A DNA stretch of 64,000 nt from Clusia tigrina (Eukaryota > Arthropoda > Insecta > Diptera > Clusiidae): positions 88,297,995 through 88,361,994 of the forward strand of contig OV050031.1 in the NCBI GenBank assembly GCA_920105625.2, read 5' to 3'. The notes beneath the pieces are model-generated. The model was not told the DNA's origin, searched no databases, and worked only from the letters and a program-made list of their open reading frames with translations. This document shows positions 33,971-46,525 of this stretch, one piece after another. A program made the translations under genes and the position numbers. Each line of letters opens with the position of its first letter. Positions within the stretch are counted from its first letter, which is position 1.

Positions 33971-36900
33971 TGCCTCAGTCGACTTTTCAGTCGGCGTCGC
34001 AGCCTCTGTCAGCGTTTCTGCAGACACCTCAGACGCTGCCGCTGTCGATTGCGAGGTGTGCTGAAATCTCTATTCCTATATCTACAACTATCTGCCTCAG
34101 TCGGCGTCGCAGCCTCTGTCAGCGTTTCTGTAGACGTCTCAGTCGCTGCCGTTGTCGATTGGGAGGTCTGCTGAAATCTCTATTCCTATATCTACAACTA
34201 TCTACCTCAGTCGGCGTCTCACTCGGCGTCTCAGTAGGCGTCGCAGCCCCCGTCAACGTCTCTGTAGGCGTCTCAGTCACTGCCGCTGTCGATTGGGGGG
34301 TCTGCTGCCTTATCTATGCTTATATCTACCACTATCTGCCTCAGTCGGCGTTGCAGACTCTGTCAGCGTCTCTGTAGGCGTCTCAGTCGCTGCTGCTGTC
34401 GATTGGGGGGTCTGCTGCCTTCTCTATGAGTATATCTACCCCTTTCTGCCTCAGTCGGCGTCTCAGCCTCTGTTAGCGTCTCAGTAGCTCGCGCTGTCCA
34501 TTGGGGAGTCTTCTGCCTTCTCGATGCCTATATATACCCCTATCTACCTCTGTCAGCGTCTCAGTCGGCGTCGCAGCCTCTGTCAGCGTTTCTGCAGGCG
34601 TCTCAGTCGCTGCCGCTGTCGATTGGGGGGGGGTCTGCTGCCTTCCCTATGATTATATCTACCCCTATCTGCCGCAGTCTGCGTCTCAGTCGGCGTCGTA
34701 GCCTCTATAAGCGTATCTGTCTGCGTGTCAGTCGCTGCCGCTGTCGATTGGGGAGGTCTGCTGCCTTCTCTATGCTTATATCTACCCCTATCTGCCGCAG
34801 CCTGCGTCTCAGTAGGCGTCGCAGCCTCTGTCAGCGTCTCTGTATGCGTCTCAGTCGCTGTCGCTGTCGATTGGGGGGTCTGCTGCCTTCTCTATGTTTA
34901 TATCTACCCATATCTGCCTCAGTCGGCGTCCCAGCCTCTGGCAGCAACTCTGAAGGCGTCTCAGTCGCTGCCGCGGCTGATTGGGGGTCTGCTGCATTCT
35001 CTATGCCTATATTTACCCCTATCTGCCTCAGTGAACTTCTCAGTCGGCATCGCAGCCTCTGTCAGCGTTTCTGTAGGCGTCTCAGTCGCTGCCGCTGTCG
35101 ATTGGGAGGTCTGCTGAAATCTCAATTCCTATATCTACCCCTATCTGCATCAGTCGGCGTCGCAGCCTCTGTCAGCGTATCTGTAGGCGTGTCAGTCGCT
35201 GCTGCTGTCGATTGGGGGGTCTGCTGCCTTCTCTATGCCTATATCTACCCCTATCTCCCTCAGTCGGCGACTCAGTCGGCGACTCAGTCGGCTTCGCAGC
35301 CTCTGACAGCGTATCTGTAGGCGTCTCAGTCGTTGCCGCTGTCGATTGGGGGGTCTGCTGCCTTCTCTAGGCCTATATCTAAACCTATCTGCCTCAGTCG
35401 GCGTATCAGTTGGCGTCGCAACCTCTGTCAGCGTCTCTGTAGGTGTCTCAGTCGCTGCCGGGGTCTGCTGCCTTCTCTATGCCAATATCTACCCCTATCT
35501 GCGTCAGTTGGCGTCGCAGCCTCTGTCAGCGTCTCTGTAGGCGTCTCAGGCGGTGCTGCTGTCTATTGGGGGGTCTGCTGCCTTCTCTATGCGTATATCT
35601 GCCGCAGTCTGCGTCTCAGTCGGCGTCGCAGCTTCTCTCAGAGTATCTGTAGGTGTCTCAGTCGCTGCCGCTTTCGATTGTCGGGGTCTGCTGCCTTCTC
35701 TATGCCAATATCTACCCCTATCTACGTCAGTCGGCGTCGCAGCCCCTGTCAGAGTCTCTGTAGGCGTCTCAGGCGGTGTTGCTGTCTATTGGGGGGTCTG
35801 CTGCGTTCTCTATGCGTATATCTTCCCCTATCTGCCGCAGTCTGCGTCTCAGTCAGCGTCGCAGCCTCTGTCAGCGCCTCTGTAGGCGTCGCAGTCGCTG
35901 CCGCTGTCGATTGGGGAGGTCTGCTTCCTTCTCTATGCCTATATCTACCCCTATCTGCCTCAGTCTGCGTCTCAGTCAGCGTCGCAGCCTCTGTCAGCGC
36001 CTCTGTAGGCGTCGCAGTCGCTGCCGCTGTCGATTGCGGAGTTCTGCTTCCTTTTCTATGCCTATATCTACCCCTATCTGCCTCAGTCTGCGTCTCAGTC
36101 GGCGTCGCAGCCCCTGTCAGCGTCTCTGTATGCGTCTCAGTTGCTGCCGCTGTCAATTGGGGGGTCTGCTGCCATCCCTGTGCCTATATCTACCCCTATC
36201 TGCTTCAGTCTGCGTCTCAGTCGGCGTCCCAGCCTCTGTCAGCGTCTTTGTAGGCGTCTCAGTCGCTGCCGCTGCCGATTGGGGGGTCGGCTGCCTGCTC
36301 TATGCCTATATCTACCCCTATGTGCCTCAGTCGGCGTCTCAGTCGGCGTCGCAGACTCTTTCAGCGTCTCTGTAGGCGCCTCAGTCGCTGCCGCTATCGA
36401 TTGGGGGGGTCTGCTGCCTTCTCTATGCCTATATCTACCCCTATCTGCCTCAGTCGACTTTTCAGTCGGCGTCGCAGCCTCTGTCAGCGTTTCTGTAGAC
36501 GTCTCAGTCGCTGCCGCTGTCGATTGGGAGGTCTGCTGAAATCTCTATTCCTATATCTACAACTATCTGCCTCAGTCGGCGTCGCAGCATCTGTCAGCGT
36601 CTCTGTAGGCGTCTCAGTCGCTGCCGCTGTCGATTGGGGGGCTCTGCTGTCTTCTCTATGCCTATATCAACACCTATCTGCCTTAGTCGGCGTCTCAGTC
36701 AGCGTCGCAGCCTCTGTCTGTGTGTCTGTAGGCGTCTCAGTCGCTGCTGCTGACGATTGGGGGTCTGCTGCCTTCTCTATAAGTTTATGTACCCCTTTCT
36801 GCCTCACTCGGCGTCTCAGTCGGCGTCACAGCCTCTGTTAGCGTCTCAGTCGCTGCCGCTGCCGATTGGGGGGTCTGCTACCCTCTCTATGCCAATATCT

Positions 36901-39225
36901 ACCCCTATCTGCCTCAGTCGGAGTCTCAGTCAGCGTCGCAGCCTCTGTCAGCGTCTCTGTAGGCGTCTCAGTCGCTGCCGCTTTCGATTGGAGGGGTCTG
37001 CTGCCTTCTCTATGCCCATATCTACCCCTATCTGCGTCAGGCGGCATCTCAGTCGGCGTCGCAGCCTCTGTCAGCGTCCCTGTAGGCGTCTCAGGCGGTG
37101 TTGCTGTCTATTGGGGGGTCTGCTGCCTGCTCTATGCCAATATTTGGCCCTATCTGCCTCAGTCGGCGTCTCAGTCGGCGTCGCAGCCTCTGTCAGCGCC
37201 TCTGTAGGTGTTTCAGTCGCTGCCGCTGTCGATTGGGGGGTCTGCTGCCTTCTCTATGCCAATATCTACCCCTATCTGCGTCAGGCGGCGTTTCAGTCGG
37301 CGTCGCAGCCTCTGTCAGCGTCCCTGTAGGCGTCTCAGGCGGTGTTGCTGTCTATTGGGGGGTCTACTGCCTGCTCTAAGCCTATATCTACCCATATCTG
37401 CCTCAGTCGGCTTCTCAGTCGGCGTCCCAGCCTCTGTCAGCGTCTCTGTAGGCGATTCAGTCGCTGCCGCTCCCGATTAGGGGGTCTGCTGCCTTCTCTA
37501 TTCCTATATCTACCCCTATCTGCCTCAGTCGACTTCTCAGTCGCCGTCGCAACCTCTCTCAGCGTTTCTGTATACGTCTCAGTTGCTGCCGCTGTCGATT
37601 GGGAGGTCTGCTGAAATCTCTATTCCTATAGCTACACCTATCTGCCTGAGTCGGCGTCTCAGTCGGCGTCGCAGCCTCTGTCAGCGTCTCTGTAGGCGTC
37701 TCAGTCGCTGCCGCTGTCGATTGGGGGGTCTGCTGCCTCTTCTATGCCAATATCCACCCCTATCTGCCTCAGTCTGCGTCTCAGTCGGCGTCGCAGCCTC
37801 TGTCAGCGTCTCTGTAGGCGTTTTAGTCCCTGCCCTTGTCGATTGGGGGGGTCTGCTGCCTTCTCTATGCGTATATCTACCCCTATCTGCCGCAGTCGGC
37901 GTCTCAGTCGGCGTCGCAGCCTCTGTTAGCGTCTCTGTAGGTGTCGCAGTCGCTGCCGCTGTCGATTGGGGAAGTCTACTTCCTTCTCTATGCCTATATC
38001 TACCCCTATCTGCCTCAGTCGACTTCTCAGTCGGCGTCGCAGCCTCTGTTAGCGTTTCTGTCGGCGTCTCAGTCGCTGCCGCTGCCGATTGGGAGGTCTG
38101 CTGAAATCTCTATTCCTAAATCTACCCCTATCTGCCTCAGTCGGCGTCTCAGTCGGCGTCGCAGCCTCTGTCAGCGTATCTGTAGGCGTTTCAGGCGGTG
38201 TTGCTGACTGTTGGGAGGTCTGCTGCCGTCTCTATGCCTATATCTACCCCTCTCTGCCTCAGTCGGCGTCGCAGCCTCTGTCAGGGTCTCTGTAGGCGTC
38301 TCAGTCGCTGCTGCTGTCGATTGGGGGGTTCTGCTGCATTCTCTATGTGTATATCTACCCCTTTCTGCCTGTGTTAGCGTCTCAGTAGCTGGCGCTGTCG
38401 ATTGGGAGGTCTGCTGCCTTCTCTATGCCCATATATACCCCTATCAACCTTAGTCGGCGTCGCAACCTCTGTCAGCGTCTCTGTAGGCGTCTCAGTCACT
38501 GCCGCTGTCGATTGGGGGGTCTGCTGCATTCTCTATGCTTATATCTACCACTATATGCCTCAGTCGGCGTCGCAGACTCTGTCAGCGTCTCTTTAGGCGT
38601 CTCACTCGCTGCCGCTGTCGATTGGGGGTCTTCTGCCTTCTCTATGCCTATATCTACCCCTATCTGCCTCAGTCGGCGTCGCAGCCTCTGTTAGCGTATT
38701 TGTCTGCGTTTTAGTCGTTGCCGCTGACGATTGTGGGGGTCTGCTGCCTTCTCTATGCTTATATCTACCCCTATCTGCCACAGTCTGTGGCTCAGTCGGC
38801 GTCGCAGCCTCTGTCAGCGTCTCTGTAGGCGTCGCAATCGCTACCGCTGTCTTTTATGGAGGTCTACTTCCTTCTCTATGCCTATATCTACCCCTATCTG
38901 CCTCAGTCGACTTCTCAGTCGGCGTCGCAGCCTCTGTTAGCGTTTCTGTCGGCGTCTCAGTCGCTGCCGCTGCCGATTGGGAGGTCTGCTGAAATCTCTA
39001 TTCCTAAATCTACCCCTATCTGCCTCAGCCTGCGTCTCAGTAGGCGTCGCAGCCTCTGTCAGCGTGTCTGTATGCGTCTCAGTCGCTCCCGCTGTCGATT
39101 GGGGGGTCTGCTGCCTTCTCTATGCGTATATATACCCCTATCTGCCTCAGTGAACTTCTCAGTCGGCGTCGCAGCCTCTGTCAGCGTTTCTGTTGGCGTC
39201 TCAGTCGCTGCCGCTGTCGATTGGG
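32782..39225. repeat. Right copy of the 25-kb-spaced duplication
   Basis: Colinear with 7535-14340 as described there. Together with the shared flanks of the two retrotransposon copies, it indicates that a segment of about 25 kb, or several pieces of it, was duplicated in direct orientation. Confidence 0.75.
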
Positions 39226-42200
39226 AGGTCTGCTGAAATCTCTATTCCTATATCTACCCCTATCATCCTCAGTTGGCGTCGCAGCCGCTGTCAGCTTATC
39301 TGTAGGCGTCTCAGTCGCTGCATCTGTCGATTGGGGGGTCTGCTGCCTTCTCTATGCCAATATCTACCCCTATATACGTCAGTCGGCGTCGCAGCCCCTG
39401 TCAGCGTCTCTGTAGGCGTCTCAGGCGGTGTTGCTGTCGATTGAGGGGTCTGCTGCCTGCTCCATGCGTATATCTACCCCTATCTGCCGCAGTCTGCATC
39501 TCAGTCAGCGTCGCAGCCTCTGTCAGCGTCTCTGTAGGCTACGCAGTCGCTGCCGCGGCCGATTGGGGGGTCTGTTGCCTTCTCTATGCCTTTATCTACC
39601 CCTATCTGCCTCAGTCGGCGTCTCAGGCGGCATCGCAGCCTCTGTCAGCATATCTGTAGGTGTCTCAGTCGCTGCCGGGGTCTGCTGCCTCCTCTATGCC
39701 AATATCTACCACTATATGCGTCAGTTGGCGTCGCAGCCTCTGTCAGCGTCTCTGTAGGCGTCTCAGTCGCTGCCGCTATCGATTGGTGGGGTCTGCTGCC
39801 TTCTCTATGCCAATATCTACACCTATATACGTCAGTCGGCGTCGCAGCCCCTGTCAGCGTCTCTGTAGGCGTCTCAGGCGGTGTTGCTGTCAATTGGGGG
39901 GTCTGCTGCCTTCTCCATGCGTATATTTACCCCTATCTGCCGAAGTCTGCGTCTCAGTCAGCGTCGCAGCCTCTGTCAGCGTCTCTGTAGGCGTCGCAGT
40001 CGCTGCCGCTGTCGATTGGGGAGGTCTGCTTCCTTCTCTATGCCTATATATACCCCTATCTGCTTCAGTCTGCGTCTCAATCGGCGTCGCAGCCTCTGTC
40101 AGCGTCTCTGTAAGCGTCTCAGTCGCCGCCGCTGTCGATTGGGATGGTCTGCTGCATTCTCTATGCGTATATCTACCCCTATCTGCCTCAGTCGACTTCT
40201 CAGTCGGCTTCGCAGCCTCTGTCAGCGTCTCTGTAGTCGTCTCAGTTGTTGCCGCTGTCGATTGGGAGGTCTGCTGCCTTCTCCATGCATATATCTACCC
40301 CTATCTGCCAAAGTCTGCGTCTCAGTCAGCGTCGCAGCCTCTGTCAGCGTCTCTGTAGGCGTCGCAGTCGCTGCCGCTGTCGATTGGGGAAGTCTGCTGC
40401 CATCTCTATGCCTATATCTACCCCTATCTGCCTCAGTCGGCGTCTCAGTCAGCGTGGCAGACTCTGTCACAACCTCTGTTAGCGTCTCAGTAACTGGCGC
40501 TGTCGATTGGGGGGTCTGCTGAAATCTCTATTCCTATATCTACCCTATCTGCCTCAGTTTGCGTCGCAGCCGCTGTCAGCGTATCTGTAGGCATCTCAGT
40601 CGCTGCCGCTGTCGATTGGGGGGTCTGCTGCCTTCTCTATGCCAATATCTACCCCAATATACGTCAGTCGGCGTCGCAGCCCCTGTCAGCGTCTCTGTAG
40701 GCGTCTCAGGCGGTGTTGCTGTCGATTGAGGGGTCTGCTGCCTTCTCCATGCGTATATCTCCCCTATCTGCCGCAGTCTGCGTCTCAGTCAGCGTCGCAG
40801 CCTCTGTCAGCGTCTTTGTAGGCGTCGCAGTCGCTACCGCGGCCGATTGGGGGGGTCTGCTGCCTTCTCTATGCCTTTATCTACCCCTATCTACCTCATT
40901 CGGCGTCTCAGTCGGCATCGCAGCCTCTGTCAGCGTCTCTGTAGGTGTCTCAGTCGCTGCCGGGGTCTGCTGCCTTATATATGCCTTATATCTGCGTCAG
41001 TTGGCGTCGCAGCCTCTGTCAGCGTCTCTGTAGGCGTCTCAGGCGGTGTTGCTGTCTATTGGGGGGTCCGCTGCCTTCTCTATGCGTATATCTGCCGCAG
41101 TCTGCGTCTCAGTCGGCGTCGCAGCTCTTTCAGCGTCTCTGTAGGCGTCGCAGTCGCTGCCGCTGTCGATTAAGGAGGTCTGCTTCCTTCTCTATGCCTA
41201 TATCTACCCCTATCTGCCTCAGTCTGCGTCTCAATCGGCGTCGCAGCCTCTGTCAGCGTCTCTGTAGGCGTCTCAGTCGCTGCCGCTGTCGATTGGGCTG
41301 GTCTGCTGCTTTCTCTATGCGTATATCTACCCCTATCTGCCGCAGTCGGCGTCTCAGCCGGCGTCCCAGACTCTGTCAGCGTCTCTGTAGGCGTCTCTGT
41401 CGCTGCCGCTGTCGATTGGGATGGTCTGCTGCCTTCTCTATGCCTATATCTACACATATCTGCCGCAGTCGGCGTCTCAGTCGGCGTCCCAGACTCTGTC
41501 AGCGACTCTGTAGGTGTATCAGACGCTGCCGCTGTCGATTGGGGAAGTCTGCTGCCATCTCTATGCCTATATCTACCCCTATCTGCCTCAGTCTGCGTCT
41601 CAGTCGCTGCCGTGGCCGATTGGGGGGGTCTGCTGCCTTCTCTATGCCTATATATTACCCTATCTGCCTCAGTGAACTTCTCAGTCGGCGTCGCAGCCTC
41701 TGTCAGCGTTTCTGTTGGCGTCTCAGTCGCTGCCGCTGTCGATTGGGAGGTCTGCTGAAATCTCTATTCCTATATCTACCCCTATCTGCCTCAGTTTGCG
41801 TCGCAGCCGCTGTCAGCGTATCTGTAGGCATCTCAGTCGCTGCCGCTGTCGATTGGGGGGTCTGCTGCCTTCTCTATGCCAATATCTACCCCAAAATACG
41901 TCAGTCGGCGTCGCAGCCCCTATCAGCGTCTCTGTAGGCGTCTCAGGCGGTGTTGCTGTCGATTGAGGGGTCTGCTGCCTTCTCCATGCGTATATCTACC
42001 CCTATCTGCCGCAGTCTGCGTCTCAGTCAGCGTCGCAGCCTCTGTCAGTGTCTTTGTAGGCGTCGCAGTCGCTGCCGCGGCCGATTGGGGGGTCTGCTGC
42101 CTTCTCTATGCCTTTATCTACCCCTATCTGCCTCAGTCGGCTTCTCAGTCGGCGTCCCAGCCTCTGTCAGCGTCTCTGTAGGCGATTCAGTCGCTGCCGC

Positions 42201-45200
42201 TCCCGATTAGGGGGTCTGCTGCCTTCTCTATTCCTATATCTACCCCTATCTGCCTCAGTCGACTTCTCAGTCGGCGTCGCAACATCTGTCAGCGTTTCTG
42301 TATATGTCACAGTCGCTGCCGCTGTCGATTGGGAGGTCTGCTGAAATCTCTAGTCCTATATCTACACCTATCTGCCTGAGTCGGCGTCTCAGTCGGCGTC
42401 GCAGCCTCTGTCAGCGTCTCTGTAGGCGTTTTAGTCCCTGCCCCTGTCGATTGGGGGGGTCTGCTGCCTTCTCTATGCGTATATCTACCCCTATCTGCCG
42501 CAGTCGGCGTCTCAGTCGGCGTCGCAGCCTCTGTCAGCGTCTCTGTAGGTGTCGCAGTCGCTGCCGCTGTCGATTGGGGAAGTCTACTTCCTTCTCTATG
42601 CCTATATCTACCCCTATCTGCCTCAGTCGACTTCTCAGTCGGCGTCGCAGCCTCTGTTAGCGTTTCTGTCGGCGTCTCAGTCGCTGCCGCTGCCGATTGG
42701 GAGGTCTGCTGAAATCTCTATTCCTAAATCTACCCCTATCTGCCTCAGTCGGCGTCTCAGTCGGCGTCGCAGCCTCTGTCAGCGTATCTGTAGGCGTTTC
42801 AGGCGGTGTTGCTGACTGTTGGGAGGTCTGCTGCCGTCTCTACGCCTATATCTACCCCTCTCTGCCTCAGTCGGCGTCGCAGCCTCTGTCAGGGTCTCTG
42901 TAGGCGTCTCAGTCGCTGCTGCTGTCGATTGGGGGGTTCTGCTGCATTCTCTATGTGTATATCTACCCCTTTCTGCCTCTGTCGGCGCCACAGCCTGTGT
43001 TAGCGTCTCAGTAGCTGGCGCTGTCGATTGGGAGGTCTGCTGCCTTCTCTATGCCCATATATACCCCTATCAACCTTAGTCGGCGTCGCAACCTCTGTCA
43101 GCGTCTCTGTAGGCGTCTCAGTCACTGCCGCTGTCGATTGGGGGATCTGCTGCATTCTCTATGCTTATATCTACCACTATATGCCTCAGTCGGCGTCGCA
43201 GACTCTGTCAGCGTCTCTGTAGGCGTCTCACTTGCTGCCGCTGTCGATTGGGGGTCTTCTGCCTTCTCTATGCCTATATCTACCCCTATCTGCCTCAGTC
43301 GGCGTCGCAGCCTCTGTTAGCGTATTTGTCTGCGTTTTAGTCGTTGCCGCTGACGATTGTGGGGGTCTGCTGCCTTCTCTATGCTTATATCTACCCCTAT
43401 CTGCCACAGTCTGTGGCTCAGTCGGCGTCGCAGCCTCTGTCAGCGTCTCTGTAGGCGTCGCAATCGCTGCCGCTGTCTTTTATGGAGGTCTACTTCCTTC
43501 TCTATGCCTATATCTACCCCTATCTGCCTCAGTCGACTTCTCAGTCGGCGTCGCAGCCTCTGTTAGCGTTTCTGTCGGCGTCTCAGTCGCTGCCGCTGCC
43601 GATTGGGAGGTCTGCTGAAATCTCTATTCCTAAATCTACCCCTATCTGCCTCAGCCTGCGTCTCAGTAGGCGTCGCAGCCTCTGTCAGCGTGTCTGTATG
43701 CGTCTCAGTCGCTCCCGCTGTCGATTGGGGGGGTCTGCTGCCTTCTCTATGCGTATATATACCCCTATCTGCCTCAGTGAACTTCTCAGTCGGCGTCGCA
43801 GCCTCTGTCAGCGTTTCTGTTGGCGTCTCAGTCGCTGCCGCTGTCGATTGGGAGGTCTGCTGAAATCTCTATTCCTATATCTACCCCTATCATCCTCAGT
43901 TGGCGTCGCAGCCGCTGTCAGCTTATCTGTAGGCGTCTCAGTCGCTGCCGCTATCGATTGGTGGGGTCTGCTGCCTTCTCTATGCCTTTATCTACCCCTA
44001 TCTGCCTCAGTCGGCGTCTCAGGCGGCATCGCAGCCTCTGTCAGCATCTCTGTAGGTGTCTCAGTCGCTGCCGGGGTCTGCTGCCTCCTCTATGCCAATA
44101 TCTACCACTATATGCGTCAGTTGGCGTCGCAGCCTCTGTCAGCGTCTCTGTAGGCGTCTCAGTCGCTGCCGCTATCGATTGGTGGGGTCTGCTGCCTTCT
44201 CTATGCCAATATCTACACTTATATACGTCAGTCGGCGTCGCAGCCCCTGTCAGCGTCTCTGTAGGCGTCTCAGGCGGTGTTGCTGTCAATTGGGGGGTCT
44301 GCTGCCTTCTCCATGCGTATATTTACCCCTATCTGCCGAAGTCTGCGTCTCAGTCAGCGTCGCAGCCTCTGTCAGCGTCTCTGTAGGCGTCGCAGTCGCT
44401 GCCGCTGTCGATTGGGGAGGTCTGCTTCCTTCTCTATGCCTATATATACCCCTATCTGCCTCAGTCTGCGTCTCAATCGGCGTCGCAGCCTCTGTCAGCG
44501 TCTCTGTAGGCGTCTCAGTCGCCGCCGCTGTCGATTGGGATGGTCTGCTGCATTCTCTATGCGTATATCTACCCCTATCTGCCTCAGCCGACTTCTCAGT
44601 CGGCTTCGCAGCCTCTGTCAGCGTCTCTGTAGTCGTCTCAGTTGTTGCCGCTGTCGATGGGGAGGTCTGCTGCCTTCTCCATGCATATATCTACCCCTAT
44701 CTGCCAAAGTCTGCGTCTCAGTCAGCGTCGCAGCCTCTGTCAGCGTCTCTGTAGGCGTCGCAGTCGCTGCCGCTGTCGATTGGGGAAGTCTGCTGCCATC
44801 TCTATGCCTATATCTACCCCTATCTGCCTCAGTCGGCGTCTCAGTCAGCGTGGCAGACTCTGTCACAACCTCTGTTAGCGTCTCAGTAACTGGCGCTGTC
44901 GATTGGGGCGTCTGCTGAAATCTCTATTCCTATATCTACCCTATCTGCCTCAGTTTGCGTCGCAGCCGCTGTCAGCGTATCTGTAGGCATCTCAGTCGCT
45001 GCCGCTGTCGATTGGGGGGTCTGCTGCCTTCTCTATGCCAATATCTACCCCAATATACGTCAGTCGGCGTCGCAGCCCCTGTCAGCGTCTCTGTAGGCGT
45101 CTCAGGCGGTGTTGCTGTCGATTGAGGGGTCTGCTGCCTTCTCCATGCGTATATCTCCCCTATCTGCCGCAGTCTGCGTCTCAGTCAGCGTCGCAGCCTC

Positions 45201-46525
45201 TGTCAGCGTCTTTGTAGGCGTCGCAGTCGCTGCCGCGGCCGATTGGGGGGGTCTGCTGCCTTCTCTATGCCTTTATCTACCCCTATCTACCTCATTCGGC
45301 GTCTCAGTCGGCATCGCAGCCTCTGTCAGCGTCTCTGTAGGTGTCTCAGTCGCTGCCGGGGTCTGCTGCCTTATATATGCCTTATATCTGCGTCAGTTGG
45401 CGTCGCAGCCTCTGTCAGCGTCTCTGTAGGCGTCTCAGGCGGTGTTGCTGTCTATTGGGGGGTCCGCTGCCTTCTCTATGCGTATATCTGCCGCAGTCTG
45501 CGTCTCAGTCGGCGTCGCAGCTCTTTCAGCGTCTCTGTAGGCTTCGCAGTCGCTGCCGCTGTCGATTAAGGAGGTCTGCTTCCTTCTCTATGCCTATATC
45601 TACCTCTATCTGCCTCAGTCTGCGTCTCAATCGGCGTCGCAGCCTCTGTCAGCGTCTCTGTAGGCGTCTCAGTCGCTGCCGCTGTCGATTGGGCAGGTCT
45701 GCTGCTTTCTCTATGCGTATATCTACCCCTATCTGCCGCAGTCGGCGTCTCAGCCGGCGTCCCAGACTCTGTCAGCGTCTCTGTAGGCGTCTCTGTCGCT
45801 GCCGCTGCCGATTGGGGGGTCTGCTACCTTCTCTATGCCTATATCTCCCCTATCTGCCTCAGTCGACTTCTCAGTCGGCGTCGCAGCCTCTGTCAGCGTT
45901 TCTGTAGGCGTCTCAGTTGTTGCCGCTGTCGATTGGGATGGTCTGCTGCCTTCTCTATGCCTATATCTACACATATCTGCCGCAGTCGGCGTCTCAGTCG
46001 GCGTCCCAGACTCTGTCAGCGACTCTGTAGGTGTCTCAGACGCTGCCGCTGTCGATTGGGGAAGTCTGCTGCCATCTCTATGCCTATATCTACCCCTATC
46101 TGCCTCAGTCTGCGTCTCAGTCGCTGCCGTGGCCGATTGGGGGGGTCTGCTGCCTTCTCTATGCCTATATATAACCCTATCTGCCTCAGTGAACTTCTCA
46201 GTCGGCGTCGCAGCCTCTGTCAGCGTTTCTGTTGGCGTCTCAGTCGCTGCCGCTGTCGATTGGGAGGTCTGCTGAAATCTCTATTCCTATATCTACCCCT
46301 ATCTGCCTCAGTTTGCGTCGCAGCCGCTGTCAGCGTATCTGTAGGCATCTCAGTCGCTGCCGCTGTCGATTGGGGGGTCTGCTGCCTTCTCTATGCCAAT
46401 ATCTACCCCAAAATACGTCAGTCGGCGTCGCAGCCCCTATCAGCGTCTCTGTAGGCGTCTCAGGCGGTGTTGCTGTCGATTGAGGGGTCTGCTGCCTTCT
46501 CCATGCGTATATCTACCCCTATCTG
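37670..46525. repeat. HOR pair at about 4.4-4.6-kb spacing
   Basis: 37670-39280 matches 42400-43907 (spacing 4608, then 4626-4627 after an 18-bp loss near 38.37 kb; the two copies join at slightly different points at the left edge). 39650-42010 matches 44046-46525 (spacing 4396, then 4517 because the second copy has one extra monomer near 45.83 kb). The junction between the two registers falls in 43.9-44.0 kb in the right copy. Confidence 0.75.
41291..41304. other. Uninterrupted (empty) paralogue of the retrotransposon insertion site
   Basis: gattgggctggtct occurs once, with the same satellite on the left (cctcagtctgcgtctcaatcggcg, two fragments of it visible within the preceding monomer) and on the right (gctgctttctctatgcg) as flank copy 2. 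Equivalent empty sites lie at 49164-49177, 53566-53579, 56467-56480 and 59896-59909. A variant with gggcaggtct lies at 45687-45700. Confidence 0.85.

Noticed and set aside
35749..36156. Minus-strand Thr/Glu/Pro-rich frames (TETPTETLTEA-like), possibly a mucin-like or ice-binding repeat protein
   Set aside because: The repeats follow from the hexamer phase of the satellite read backwards. Frames are short, and the period of 122 breaks the reading frame at every monomer.
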